Below are positions 1 to 14,176 of a stretch of 64,000 nt of DNA, piece by piece (position 1 is the stretch's first letter; every line of letters starts with the position of its first letter). The DNA comes from Clusia tigrina (Eukaryota > Arthropoda > Insecta > Diptera > Clusiidae), in assembly GCA_920105625.2 (NCBI GenBank), contig OV050031.1, positions 86,747,995 through 86,811,994 of the forward strand, read 5' to 3'. The position numbers and the translations under genes are program-made. The notes below the pieces were generated by a model. The model saw only the letters and a program-made list of their open reading frames with translations. It made no database searches and was not told the DNA's origin.

Positions 1-1020
1 GTTGCAAACTTCGATAGGTGTAGGACGTACCGTATAGACGTTAGGGCCATTTGAAGTTTTCTCAGTGTTTGATTTGGGACTCAAGGGTAGCATAGCTTTG
101 AGCGATAGATTAAATTGAGAAGAGTTTCGAGTACTTTATTGTTACAAAATTTCAAGGTTTTCTGACGCTGCAGTAAAAAGTTACGAGCATTTGTATGTTG
201 CAAACTTTGATAGGTGTAGGACGTACCGTATACAAGTTAGGGCCATTTGAAGTTTTCTCAGTGTTTGATTTGGGACTCAAGGGTAGCATAGCTTTGAGCG
301 ATAGCTTAAATTGACATGAGGCTCGAGTACTTTATTGTTACAAAATTTCAAGGTTTTCTGACGCTCCAGTAAAAAGTTACAAGCATTTGTATGTTGCAAA
401 CTTTCATAGGTGTAGGACGTACCGTATAGAAGTTAGGGCCATTTGAAGTTTTCTCAGTGTTTGATTTGGGACTCAAGGGTAGCATAGCTTTGAGCGATAG
501 CTTAAATAGACAAGAGGCTCGAGAACTTTATTGTTACAAAATTTCAAGGTTTTCTGACGCTCCAGTAAAAACTTACAAGCATTTGTATGTTGCAAACTTT
601 GATAGGTGTAGGACGTACCGTATAGAAGTTAGGGCCATTTGAAGTTTTATCAGTGTCTGATTTGGGACTCAAGGGTAGCATAGCTTTGAGCGATAGATTA
701 AATTGACAAGAGGCTCGAGTAATTTATTGTTACAAAATTTCAAGGTTTTATGACGCTCCAGTAAAAAGTTACAAGCATTTGTATGTTGCAAACTTTCATA
801 CGTGTAGGACGTACCGTATAGAAGTTAGGGCCATTTGAAGTTTTATCAGTGTCTGATTTGGGACTCAAGGGTAGCATAGCTTTGAGCGATAGATTAAATT
901 GACAAGAGGCTCGAGTAATTTATAGTTACAAAATTTCAAGGTTTTGTGACGCTCCAGTAAAAACTTACAAGCATTTGTATGTTGCAAACTTTGATAGGTG
1001 TAGGACATACCGTATAGAAG

Positions 1021-2392
1021 TTAGGGCCATTTGAAGTTTTATCAGTGTCTGATTTGGGACTCAAGGGTAGCATAGCTTTGAGCGATAGATTAAATTGACA
1101 AGAGGCTCGAGTAATTTATTGTTACAAAATTTCAAGGTTTTATGACGCTCCAGTAAAAAGTTACAAGCATTTGTATGTTGCAAACTTTCATACGTGTAGG
1201 ACTTACCGTATAGAAGTTAGGGCCATTTGAAGTTTTATCAGTGTCTGATTTGGGACTCAAGGGTAGCATAGCTTTGAGCGATAGCTTAAATAGACAAGAG
1301 GCTCGAGTACTTTATTGTTACAAAATTTCAAGGTTTTCTGACGCTCCAGTAAAAAGTTACAAGCATTTGTATGTTGAAAACTTTGATAGGTGTAGGACGT
1401 ACCGTATAGAAGTTAGGGCCATTTGAAGTTTTATCAGTGTTTGATTTGGGACTCAAGGGTAGCATAGCTTTGAGCGATAGCTTAAATTGACATGAGGCTC
1501 GAGTACTTTATTGTTACAAAATTTCAAGGTTTTCTGACGTTCCAGTAAAAAGTTACAAGCATTTGTATGTTGCAAACTTTCATAGGTGTAGGACGTACCG
1601 GATAGAAGTTAGGGCCATTTGAAGTTTTCTCAGTGTTTGATTTGGGACTCAAGGGTAGCATAGCTTTGAGCGATAGTTTAAATAGACAAGAGGCTCGAGT
1701 ACTTTATTGTTACAAAATTTCAAGGTTTTCTGACGCTCCAGTAAAAAGTTACAAGCATTTGTATGTTGCAAACTTTGATAGGTGTAGGACGTACCGTATA
1801 GAAGTTAGGGCCATTTGAAGTTTTATCAGTGTCTGATTTGGGACTCAAGGGTAGCATAGCTTTGAGCGATAGATTAAATTGACAAGAGGCTCGAGTAATT
1901 TATTGTTACAAAATTTCAAGGTTTTATGACGCTCCAGTAAAAAGTTACAAGCATTTGTATGTTGCAAACTTTCATACGTGTAGGACGTACCGTATAGAAG
2001 TTAGGGCCATTTGAAGTTTTATCAGTGTCTGATTTGGGACTCAAGGGTAGCATAGCTTTGAGCGATAGCTTAAATAGACAAGAGGCTCGAGTACTTTATT
2101 GTTACAAAATTTCAAGGTTTTCTGACGCTCCAGTAAAAAGTTACAAGCATTTGTATGTTGAAAACTTTGATAGGTGTAGGACGTACCGTATAGAAGTTAG
2201 GGCCATTTGAAGTTTTATCAGTGTTTGATTTGGGACTCAAGGGTAGCATAGCTTTGAGCGATAGCTTAAATTGACATGAGGCTCGAGTACTTTATTGTTA
2301 CAAAATTTCAAGGTTTTCTGACGTTCCAGTAAAAAGTTACAAGCATTTGTATGTTGCAAACTTTCATAGGTGTAGGACGTACCGGATAGAAG
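1021..2392. repeat. 4-unit (784-bp) higher-order duplication in the 196-bp array
   Basis: Three consecutive units at 1021-1608 recur at 1805-2392, a shift of 784 bp or four units. Shared private variants include gttgaaaact (near 1375 and 2159), gacgttccag (near 1537 and 2321) and accggataga (near 1596 and 2380). The fourth unit of each copy (1609-1804 and 2393-2588) is similar but has diverged at several diagnostic sites. This is a local unequal-exchange duplication, not a gene. Confidence 0.85.
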
Positions 2393-2400
2393 TTAGGGCC

Positions 2401-5400
2401 ATTTGAAGTTTTCTCAGTGTTTGATTTGGGACTCAAGGGTAGCATAGCTTTGAGCGATAGCTTAAATAGACAAGAGGCTCGAGTACTTTATTGTTACAAA
2501 ATTTCAAGGTTTTGTGACGCTCCAGTAAAAACTTACAAGCATTTGTATGTTGCAAACTTTGATAGGTGTAGGACGTACCGTATAGAAGTTAGGACCATGT
2601 GAAGTTTTATCAGTGTTTGATTTGGGACTCAAGGGTGGCATAGCTTTGAGCGATAGCTTTAATTGGCAAGAGGCTCGAGTACTTTATTGTTACAAAATTT
2701 CAAGGTTTTCTGACGCTCCAGTAAAAAGTTACAAGCATTTGTATGTTGCAAACTTTGATAGGTGTAGGACGTACCGTATAGAAATTAGGGCCATTTGAAG
2801 TTTTCTTAGTGTTTGATTTGGGACTCAAGGGTAGCATAGCTTTGAGCGATAGATTAAATTGACAAGAGGCTCGAGTACTTTATTGTTACAAAATTTCAAG
2901 GTTTTATGACGCTCCAGAAAAAAGTTACAAGCATTTGTATGTTGCAAACTTTGATAGGTGTAGGACGTACCGTATAGAAGTTAGGGCCATTTGAAGTTTT
3001 ATCAGTGTCTGATTTGGGACTCAAGGGTAGCATAGCTTTGAGCGATAGCTTTAATTGGCAAGAGGCTCGAGTACTTTATAGTTACAAAATTTCAAGGTTT
3101 TATGACGCTCCAGTAAAAAGTTACAAGCATTTGTATGTTGCAAACTTTGATAGGTGTAGGACGTACCGTATAAAAGTTAGGGCCATTTGAAGTTTTATCA
3201 GTGGCTGATTTGGGACTCAAGGGTAGCATAGCTTTGAGCGATAGCTTTAATTGACAAGAGGCTCGAGTACTTTATTGTTACAAAATTTCAAGGTTTTGTG
3301 ACGCTCCAGTAAAAAGTTACAAGCATTTGTATGTTGCAAACTTCGATAGGTGTAGGACGTACCGTATAGAAGTTAGGGCCATTTGAAGTTTTCTCAGTGT
3401 TTGATTTGGGACTCAAGGGTAGCATAGCTTTGAGCGATAGATTAAATTGACAATAGGCTCGAGTAATTTATAGTTACAAAATTTCAAGGTTTTATGACGC
3501 TCCAGTAAAAAGTTACAAGCATTTGTATGTTGCAAACTTTGATAGGTGTAGGACGTACCGTATAGAAGTTAGGACCATTTGAATTTTTATCAGTGTTTGA
3601 TTTGGGACTCAAGGGTAGCATAGCTTTGAGCGATAGCTTTAATTGTCAAGAGGCTCGAGTACTTTATTGTTACAAAATTTCAAGGTTTTCTGACGCTCCA
3701 GTAAAAAGTTACAAGCATTTGTATGTTGCAAACTTCGATAGGTGTAGGACGTACCGTATAGAAGTTAGGGCCATTTGAAGTTTTCTCAGTGTTTGATTTG
3801 GGACTCAAGGGTAGCATAGCTTTGAGCGATAGATTAAATTGACAAGAGGTTCGAGTACTTTATTGGTACAAAATTTCAAGGTTTTATGACGCTCCAGTAA
3901 AAAGTTACAAGCATTTGTATGTTGCAAACTTTGATAGGTGTAGGACGTACCGTATAGTAGTTAGGGCCATTTGAAGTTTTATCAGTGTCTGATTTGGGAC
4001 TCAAGGGTAGCATAGCTTTGAACGATAGCTTTAATTGACAAGAGGCTCGAGTACTTTATTGTTACAAAATTTCAAGGTTTTGTGACGCACCAGTAAAAAG
4101 TTACAAGCATTTGTATGTTGCAAACTTCGATAGGTGTAGGACGTACCGTATAGACGTTAGGGCCATTTGAAGTTTTCTCAGTGTTTGATTTGGGACTCAA
4201 GGGTAGCATAGCTTTGAGCGATAGATTAAATTGAGAAGAGGTTCGAATACTTTATTGTTACAAAATTTCAAGGTTTAGTGACGCTGCAGTAAAAAGTTAC
4301 AAGCATTTGTATGTTGCAAACTTTGATAGGTGTAGGACGTACCGTATACAAGTTAGGGCCATTTGAAGTTTTCTCAGTGTTTGATTTGGGACTCAAGGGT
4401 AGCATAGCTTTGAGCGATAGCTTAAATTGACATGAGGCTCGAGTACTTTATTGTTACAAAATTTCAAGGTTTTCTGACGCTCCAGTAAAAAGTTACAAGC
4501 ATTTGTATGTTGCAAACTTTCATAGGTGTAGGACGTACCGTATAGAAGTTAGGGCCATTTGAAGTTTTCTCAGTGTTTGATTTGGTACTCAAGGGTAGCA
4601 TAGCTGTGAGCGAAAGCTTAAATAGACAAGAGGCTCGAGTACTTTATTGTTACAAAATTTCAAGGTTTTCTGACGCTCCAGTAAAAACTTACAAGCATTT
4701 GTATATTGTAAACTTTGATAGGTGTAGGACGTACCGTATAGAAGTTAGGGCCATTTGAAGTTTTATCAGTGTCTGATTTGGGACTCAAGGGTAGCATAGC
4801 TTTGAGCGATAGATTAAATTGACAATAGGCTCGAGTAATTTATAGTTACAAAATTTCAAGGTTTTATGACGCTCCAGTAAAAAGTTGCAAGCATTTGTAT
4901 GTTGCAAACTTTGATAGGTGTAGGACGTACCGTATAGAAGTTAGGACCATTTGAAGTTTTATCAGTGTTTGATTTGGGACTCAAGGGTAGCATAGCTTTG
5001 AGCGATAACTTTAATTGGCAAGAGGCTCGAGCACTTTATTGTTACAAAATTTCAAGGTTTTCTGACGCTCCAGTAAAAAGTTACAAGCATTTGTATGTTG
5101 CAAACTTCGATAGGTGTAGGACGTACCGTATAGAAGTTAGGGCCATTTGAAGTTTTCTCAGTGTTTGATTTGGGACACAAGGGTAGCATAGCTTTGAGCG
5201 ATAGATTAAATTGAGAAGAGGTTCGAGTACTTTATTGTTACAAAATTTCAAGGTTTTCTGACGCTCCAGTAAAAAGTTACAAGCATTTGTATGTTGCAAA
5301 CTTTGATAGGTGTAGGACGTACCGTATACAAGTTAGGGCCATTTGAAGTTTTCTCAGTGTTTGATTTGGGACTCAAGGGTAGCATAGCTTTGAGCGATAG

Positions 5401-7504
5401 CTTAAATAGACAAGAGGCTCGAGTACTTTATTGTTACAAAATTTCAAGGTTTTGTGACGCTCCAGTAAAAACTTACAAGCATTTGTATGTTGCAAACTTT
5501 GATAGGTGTAGGACGTACCGTATAGAAGTTAGGACCATTTGAAGTTTTATCAGTGTTTGATTTGGGACTCAAGGGTAGCATAGCTTTGAGTGATAGCTTT
5601 AATTGGCAAGAGGCTCGAGTACTTTATTGTTACAAAATTTCAAGGTTTTCTGACGCTCCAGTAAAAAGTTACAAGCATTTGTATGTTGCAAACTTTGATA
5701 GGTGTAGGACGTACCGTATAGAAATTAGGGCCATTTGAAGTTTTCTCAGTGTTTGATTTGGGACTCAAGGGTAGCATAGCTTTGAGCGATAGATTAAATT
5801 GACAAGAGGCTCGAGTACTTTATTGTTACAAAATTTCAAGGTTTTATGACGCTCCAGTAAAAAGTTACAAGCATTTGTATGTTGCAAACTTTGATAGGTG
5901 TAGGACGTACCGTATAGAAGTTAGGGCCATTTGAAGTTTTATCAGTGTCTGATTTGGGACTCAAGGGTAGCATAGCTTTGAGCGATAGCTTAAATAGACA
6001 AGAGGCTCGAGTACTTTATTGTTACAAAATTTCAAGGTTTTGTGACGCTCCAGTAAAAACTTACAAGCATTTGTATGTTGCAAACTTTGATAGGTGTAGG
6101 ACGTACCGTATAGAAGTTAGGACCATTTGAAGTTTTATCAGTGTTTGATTTGGGACTCAAGGGTAGCATAGCTTTGAGCGATAGATTAGATTGGCAAGAG
6201 GCTCGAGTACTTTATTGTTACAAAATTTCAAGGTTTTATGACGCTCCAGTAAAAAGTTACAAGCATTTGTATGTTGCAAACTTTGATAGGTGTAGGACGT
6301 ACCGTATAGAAGTTAGGACCATTTGAATTTTTATCAGTGTTTGATTTGGGACTCAAGGGTAGCATAGCTTTGAGCGATAGCTTTAATTGGCAAGAGGCTC
6401 GAGTACTTTATTGTTACAAAATTTCAAGGTTTTCTGACGCTCCAGTAAAAAGTTACAAGCATTTGTATGTTGCAAACTTCGATAGGTGTAGGACGTACCG
6501 TATAGAAGTTAGGGCCATTTGAAGTTTTCTCAGTGTTTGATTTGGGACTCAAGGGTAGCATAGCTTTGAGCGATAGATTAAATTGACAAGAGGTTCGAGT
6601 ACTTTATTGGTACAAAATTTCAAGGTTTTATGACGCTCCAGTAAAAAGTTACAAGCATTTGTATGTTGCAAACTTTGATAGGTGTAGGACGTACCGTATA
6701 GTAGTTAGGGCCATTTGAAGTTTTATCAGTGTCTGATTTGGGACTCAAGGGTAGCATAGCTTTGAACGATAGCTTTAATTGACAAGAGGCTCGAGTACTT
6801 TATTGTTACAAAATTTCAAGGTTTTGTGACGCACCAGTAAAAAGTTACAAGCATTTGTATGTTGCAAACTTCGATAGGTGTAGGACGTACCGTATAGACG
6901 TTAGGGCCATTTGAAGTTTTCTCAGTGTTTGATTTGGGACTCAAGGGTAGCATAGCTTTGAGCGATAGATTAAATTGAGAAGAGGTTCGAATACTTTATT
7001 GTTACAAAATTTCAAGGTTTTCTGACGCTGCAGTAAAAAGTTACAAGCATTTGTATGTTGCAAACTTTGATAGGTGTAGGACGTACCGTATACAAGTTAG
7101 GGCCATTTGAAGTTTTCTCAGTGTTTGATTTGGGACTCAAGGGTAGCATAGCTTTGAGCGATAGCTTAAATTGACATGAGGCTCGAGTACTTTATTGTTA
7201 CAAAATTTCAAGGTTTTCTGACGCTCCAGTAAAAAGTTACAAGCATTTGTATGTTGCAAACTTTCATAGGTGTAGGACGTACCGTATAGAAGTTAGGGCC
7301 ATTTGAAGTTTTCTCAGTGTTTGATTTGGGACTCAAGGGTAGCATAGCTGTGAGCGAAAGCTTAAATAGACAAGAGGCTCGAGTACTTTATTGTTACAAA
7401 ATTTCAAGGTTTTCTGACGCTCCAGTAAAAACTTACAAGCATTTGTATATTGTAAACTTTCATAGGTGTAGGACGTACCGTATAGAAGTTAGGGCCATTT
7501 GAAG
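2401..7504. repeat. 14-15-unit higher-order repeat pair in the 196-bp array
   Basis: Units at about 2401-3000 match 5341-5940 at a shift of 2940 bp (15 units). Units at about 3577-4760 match 6321-7504 at a shift of 2744 bp (14 units). A rare variant unit marked by gctgtgagcgaaagc and gtatattgtaaac lies at 4573-4758 and again at 7317-7502. The one-unit change in shift shows loss or gain of a unit between the copies. The ggacacaag variant near 5172 recurs near 7528, showing that the second copy joins two originally separated parts of the first. Confidence 0.8.
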
Positions 7505-7708
7505 TTTTCTCAGTGTTTGATTTGGGACACAAGGGTAGCATAGCTTTGAGCGATAGATTAAATTGAGAAGAGGTTCGAGTACTTTATTGTTACAAAATTT
7601 CAAGGTTTTCTGACGCTCCAGTAAAAAGTTACAAGCATTTGTATGTTGCAAACTTTGATAGGTGTAGGACGTACCGTATACAAGTTAGGGCCATTTGAAG
7701 TTTTCTCA

Positions 7709-10256
7709 GTGTTTGATTTGGGACTCAAGGGTAGCATAGCTTTGAGCGATAGATTAAATTGACAAGAGGCTCGAGTACTTTATTGTTACAAAATTTCAAG
7801 GTTTTATGACGCTCCAGTAAAAAGTTACAAGCATTTGTATGTTGCAAACTTTGATAGGTGTAGGACGTACCGTATAGAAGTTAGGGCCATTTGAAGTTTT
7901 CTCAGTGTTTGATTTGGGACTCAAGGGTAGCATAGCTTTGAGCGATAGATTAAATTGACAAGAGGTTCGAGTACTTTATTGGTACAAAATTTCAAGGTTT
8001 TATGACGCTCCAGTAAAAAGTTAGAAGCATTTGTATGTTGCAAACTTTGATAGGTGTAGGACGTACCGTCTAGAAGTTAGGGCCATTTGAAGTTTTATCA
8101 GTGTCTGATTTGGGACACAAGGGTAGCATAGGTTTGAGCGATAGATTTAATTGACAAGAGGCTCGAGTACTTTATTGTTACAAGATTTCAAGGTTTTGTG
8201 ACGCTCCAGTAAAAAGTTACAAGCATTTGTATGTTGGAAACTTTGATAGGTGTAGGACGTACCGTATAGAAGTTAGGGCCATTTGAAGTTTTATCAGTTT
8301 TTGATTTGGGACTCAAGGGTAGCATAGCTTTGAGCGATAGCTTCAATTGGCAAGAGGCTCGAGTACTTTATAGTTACAAAATTTCAAGTTTTTATGACGC
8401 TCCAGTAAAAAGTTACAAGCATTTGTATGTTGCAAACTTTGATAGGTGTAGGACGTACCGTATAGAAGTTAGGGCCATTTGAAGTTTTATCAGTGTCTAA
8501 TTTGGGACTCAAGTGTAGCATAGCTTTGAGCGATAGCTTTAATTGACAAGAGGCTCGAGTACTTTATTGTTACAAAATTTCAAGGTTTTGTGACGCTCCA
8601 GTAAAAAGTTACAAGCATTTGTATGTTGCAAACTTCGATAGGTGTAGGACGTACCGTATAGAAGTTAGGGCCATTTGAAGTTTTCTCAGTGTTTGATTTG
8701 GGACTCAAGGGTAGCATAGCTTTGAGCGATAGATTAAATTGAGAAGAGGTTCGAGTACTTTATTGTTACAAAATTTCAAGGTTTTCTGACGCTCCAGTAA
8801 AAAGTTACAAGCATTTGTATGTTGCAAACTTTGATAGGTGTAGGACGTACCGTATACAAGTTAGGGCCATTTGAAGTTTTCTCAGTGTTTGATTTGGGAC
8901 TCAAGGGTAGCATAGCTTTGAGCGATAGCTTAAATAGACAAGAGGCTCGAGTAATTTATAGTTAAAAAATTTCAAGGTTTTATGACGCTCCAGTAAAAAG
9001 TTACAAGCATTTGTATGTTGCAAACTTTGATAGGTGTAGGACGTACCGTATAGAAGTTAGGGCCATTTGAAGTTTTATCAGTGTCTGATTTGGGACTCAA
9101 GGGTAGCATAGCTTTGAGCGATAGCTTTAATTGACAAGAAGCTCGAGTACTTTATTGTTACAAAATTTCAAGGTTTTGTGACGCTCCAGTAAAAAGTTAC
9201 AAGCATTTGTATGTTGCAAACTTCGATAGGTGTAGGACGTACCGTATAGACGTTAGGGCCATTTGAAGTTTTCTCAGTGTTTGATTTGGGACTCAAGGGT
9301 AGCATAGCTTTGAGCGATAGCTTTAATTGACAAGAGGCTCGAGAACTTTATTGTTACAAAATTTCAAGGTTTTGTGACGCTCCAGTAAAAAGTTACAAGC
9401 ATTTGTATGTTGCAAACTTTGATAGGTGTAGGACGTACCGTATAGAAGTTAGGGCCATTTGAAGTTTTATCAGTGTTTGATTTGGGACTCAAGGGTAGCA
9501 TAGTTTTGAGCGATAGATTAAATTTACAAGAGGTTCGAGTACTTTATTGTTACAAAATTTCAAGGTTTTAGGACGCTCCAGTAAAAAGTTACAAGCATTT
9601 GTATGTTGCAAACTTTGATAGGTGTAGGACGTACCGTATAGAAGTTAGGGCCATTTGAAGTTTTATCAGTGTCTGATTTGGGACTCAAGGGTAGCATAGC
9701 TTTGAGCGATAGCTTTAATTGACAAGAAGCTCGAGTACTTTATTGTTACAAAATTTCAAGGTTTTGTGACGCTCCAGTAAAAAGTTACAAGCATTTGTAT
9801 GTTGCAAACTTCGATAGGTGTAGGACGTACCGTATATAAATTAGGGCCATTTGAAGTTTTCTCAGTGTTTGATTTGGGACTCAAGGGTAGCATAGCTTTG
9901 AGCGATAGATTAAATTGACAAGAGGCTCGAGTACTTTATTGTTACAAAATTTCAAGGTTTTATGACGCTCCAGTAAAAAGTTACAAGCATTTGTATGTTG
10001 CAAACTTTGATAGGTGTAGGACGTACCGTATAGAAGTTAGGGCCATTTGAAGTTTTATCAGTGTCTGATTTGGGACTCAAGGGTAGCATAGCTTTGAGCG
10101 ATAGCTTTAATTGGCAAGAGGCTCGAGTACTTTATAGTTACAAAATTTCAAGGTTTTATGACGCTCCAGTAAAAAGTTACAAGCATTTGTATGTTGCAAA
10201 CTTTGATAGGTGTAGGACGTACCGTATAAAAGTTAGGGCCATTTGAAGTTTTATCA
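7709..10256. repeat. Higher-order block A (13 units), first of three related copies
   Basis: This block of 196-bp units is repeated at +3920 bp (20 units), and its first ten units again at +8428 bp (43 units). Markers are the ttagaagcat variant at 8021, gtctagaag just after it, the ggacacaag/cataggtttg unit near 8112-8133, the fusion-like gttaaaaaat at 8961, and the tttaggacgc variant near 9567. Differences from block B are scattered single bases, for example near 9251 and 9504. The block is preceded by five units (6337-7316) that precede B as well. Confidence 0.85.
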
Positions 10257-11628
10257 GTGGCTGATTTGGGACTCAAGGGTAGCATAGCTTTGAGTGATAG
10301 CTTTAATTGACAAGAGGCTCGAGTACTTTATTGTTACAAAATTTCAAGGTTTTGTGACGCTCCAGTAAAAAGTTACAAGCATTTGTATGTTGCAAACTTC
10401 GATAGGTGTAGGACGTACCGTATAGAAGTTAGGGCCATTTGAAGTTTTCTCAGTGTTTGATTTGGGACTCAAGGGTAGCATAGCTTTGAGCGATAGATTA
10501 GATTGGCAAGAGGCTCGAGTACTTTATTGTTACAAAATTTCAAGGTTTTATGACGCTCCAGTAAAAAGTTACAAGCATTTGTATGTTGCAAACTTTGATA
10601 GGTGTAGGACGTACCGTATAGAAGTTAGGATCATTTGAATTTTTATCAGTGTTTGATTTGGGACTCAAGGGTAGCATAGCTTTGAGCGATAGCTTTAATT
10701 GGCAAGAGGCTCGAGTACTTTATTGTTACAAAATTTCAAGGTTTTCTGACGCTCCAGTAAAAAGTTACAAGCATTTGTATGTTGCAAACTTCGATAGGTG
10801 TAGGACGTACCGTATAGAAGTTAGGGCCATTTGAAGTTTTCTCAGTGTTTGATTTGGGACTCAAGGGTAGCATAGCTTTGAGCGATAGATTAAATTGACA
10901 AGAGGTTCGAGTACTTTATTGGTACAAAATTTCAAGGTTTTATGACGCTCCAGTAAAAAGTTACAAGCATTTGTATGTTGCAAACTTTGATAGGTGTAGG
11001 ACGTACCGTATAGTAGTTAGGGCCATTTGAAGTTTTATCAGTGTCTGATTTGGGACTCAAGGGTAGCATAGCTTTGAACGATAGCTTTAATTGACAAGAG
11101 GCTCGAGTACTTTATTGTTACAAAATTTCAAGGTTTTGTGACGCACCAGTAAAAAGTTACAAGCATTTGTATGTTGCAAACTTCGATAGGTGTAGGACGT
11201 ACCGTATAGACGTTAGGGCCATTTGAAGTTTTCTCAGTGTTTGATTTGGGACTCAAGGGTAGCATAGCTTTGAGCGATAGATTAAATTGAGAAGAGGTTC
11301 GAATACTTTATTGTTACAAAATTTCAAGGTTTTCTGACGCTGCAGTAAAAAGTTACAAGCATTTGTATGTTGCAAACTTTGATAGGTGTAGGACGTACCG
11401 TATACAAGTTAGGGCCATTTGAAGTTTTCTCAGTGTTTGATTTGGGACTCAAGGGTAGCATAGCTTTGAGCGATAGCTTAAATTGACATGAGGCTCGAGT
11501 ACTTTATTGTTACAAAATTTCAAGGTTTTCTGACGCTCCAGTAAAAAGTTACAAGCATTTGTATGTTGCAAACTTTCATAGGTGTAGGACGTACCGTATA
11601 GAAGTTAGGGCCATTTGAAGTTTTCTCA

Positions 11629-14176
11629 GTGTTTGATTTGGGACTCAAGGGTAGCATAGCTTTGAGCGATAGATTAAATTGACAAGAGGCTCGAGTACTT
11701 TATTGTTACAAAATTTCAAGGTTTTATGACGCTCCAGTAAAAAGTTACAAGCATTTGTATGTTGCAAACTTTGATAGGTGTAGGACGTACCGTATAGAAG
11801 TTAGGGCCATTTGAAGTTTTCTCAGTGTTTGATTTGGGACTCAAGGGTAGCATAGCTTTGAGCGATAGATTAAATTGACAAGAGGTTCGAGTACTTTATT
11901 GGTACAAAATTTCAAGGTTTTATGACGCTCCAGTAAAAAGTTAGAAGCATTTGTATGTTGCAAACTTTGATAGGTGTAGGACGTACCGTCTAGAAGTTAG
12001 GGCCATTTGAAGTTTTATCAGTGTCTGATTTGGGACACAAGGGTAGCATAGGTTTGAGCGATAGATTTAATTGACAAGAGGCTCGAGTACTTTATTGTTA
12101 CAAGATTTCAAGGTTTTGTGACGCTCCAGTAAAAAGTTACAAGCATTTGTATGTTGGAAACTTTGATAGGTGTAGGACGTACCGTATAGAAGTTAGGGCC
12201 ATTTGAAGTTTTATCAGTTTTTGATTTGGGACTCAAGGGTAGCATAGCTTTGAGCGATAGCTTCAATTGGCAAGAGGCTCGAGTACTTTATAGTTACAAA
12301 ATTTCAAGTTTTTATGACGCTCCAGTAAAAAGTTACAAGCATTTGTATGTTGCAAACTTTGATAGGTGTAGGACGTACCGTATAGAAGTTAGGGCCATTT
12401 GAAGTTTTATCAGTGTCTAATTTGGGACTCAAGTGTAGCATAGCTTTGAGCGATAGCTTTAATTGACAAGAGGCTCGAGTACTTTATTGTTACAAAATTT
12501 CAAGGTTTTGTGACGCTCCAGTAAAAAGTTACAAGCATTTGTATGTTGCAAACTTCGATAGGTGTAGGACGTACCGTATAGAAGTTAGGGCCATTTGAAG
12601 TTTTCTCAGTGTTTGATTTGGGACTCAAGGGTAGAATAGCTTTGAGCGATAGATTAAATTGAGAAGAGGTTCGAGTACTTTATTGTTACAAAATTTCAAG
12701 GTTTTCTGACGCTCCAGTAAAAAGTTACAAGCATTTGTATGTTGCAAACTTTGATAGGTGTAGGACGTACCGTATACAAGTTAGGGCCATTTGAAGTTTT
12801 CTCAGTGTTTGATTTGGGACTCAAGGGTAGCATAGCTTTGAGCGATAGCTTAAATAGACAAGAGGCTCGAGTAATTTATAGTTAAAAAATTTCAAGGTTT
12901 TATGACGCTCCAGTAAAAAGTTACAAGCATTTGTATGTTGCAAACTTTGATAGGTGTAGGACGTACCGTATAGAAGTTAGGGCCATTTGAAGTTTTATCA
13001 GTGTGTGATTTGGGACTCAAGGGTAGCATAGCTTTGAGCGATAGCTTTAATTGACAAGAAGCTCGAGTACTTTATTGTTACAAAATTTCAAGGTTTTGTG
13101 ACGCTCCAGTAAAAAGTTACAAGCATTTGTATGTTGCAAACTTCGATAGGTGTAGGACGTACCGTATAGAAGTTAGGGCCATTTGAAGTTTTCTCAGTGT
13201 TTGATTTGGGACTCAAGGGTAGCATAGCTTTGAGCGATAGCTTTAATTGACAAGAGGCTCGAGAACTTTATTGTTACAAAATTTCAAGGTTTTGTGACGC
13301 TCCAGTAAAAAGTTACAAGCATTTGTATGTTGCAAACTTTGATAGGTGTAGGACGTACCGTATAGAAGTTAGGGCCATTTGAAGTTTTATCAGTGTTTGA
13401 TTTGGGACTCAAGGGTAGCATAGCTTTGAGCGATAGATTAAATTTACAAGAGGTTCGAGTACTTTATTGTTACAAAATTTCAAGGTTTTAGGACGCTCCA
13501 GTAAAAAGTTACAAGCATTTGTATGTTGCAAACTTTGATAGGTGTAGGACGTACCGTATAGAAGTTAGGGCCATTTGAAGTTTTATCAGTGTCTGATTTG
13601 GGACTCAAGGGTAGCATAGCTTTGAGCGATAGCTTTAATTGACAAGAATCTCGAGTACTTTATTGTTACAAAATTTCAAGGTTTTGTGACGCTCCAGTAA
13701 AAAGTTACAAGCATTTGTATGTTGCAAACTTCGATAGGTGTAGGACGTACCGTATATAAATTAGGGCCATTTGAAGTTTTCTCAGTGTTTGATTTGGGAC
13801 TCAAGGGTAGCATAGCTTTGAGCGATAGATTAAATTGACAAGAGGCTCGAGTACTTTATTGTTACAAAATTTCAAGGTTTTATGACGCTCCAGTAAAAAG
13901 TTACAAGCATTTGTATGTTGCAAACTTTGATAGGTGTAGGACGTACCGTATAGAAGTTAGGGCCATTTGAAGTTTTATCAGTGTCTGATTTGGGACTCAA
14001 GGGTAGCATAGCTTTGAGCGATAGCTTTAATTGGCAAGAGGCTCGAGTACTTTATAGTTACAAAATTTCAAGGTTTTATGACGCTCCAGTAAAAAGTTAC
14101 AAGCATTTGTATGTTGCAAACTTTGATAGGTGTAGGACGTACCGTATAAAAGTTAGGGCCATTTGAAGTTTTCTCA
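11629..14176. repeat. Higher-order block B, copy of block A at +3920
   Basis: The markers of block A recur in order: ttagaagcat at 11941, the ggacacaag unit near 12032, gttaaaaaat at 12881 and tttaggacgc near 13487. The upstream five units (10649-11628) match 6337-7316 at +4312. Two units present between 7317 and 7708 are therefore missing here. After 14176 the similarity shifts to +3724 relative to 10453, so one unit is also missing at the end. These whole-unit gains and losses indicate unequal crossing-over in register. Confidence 0.85.
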
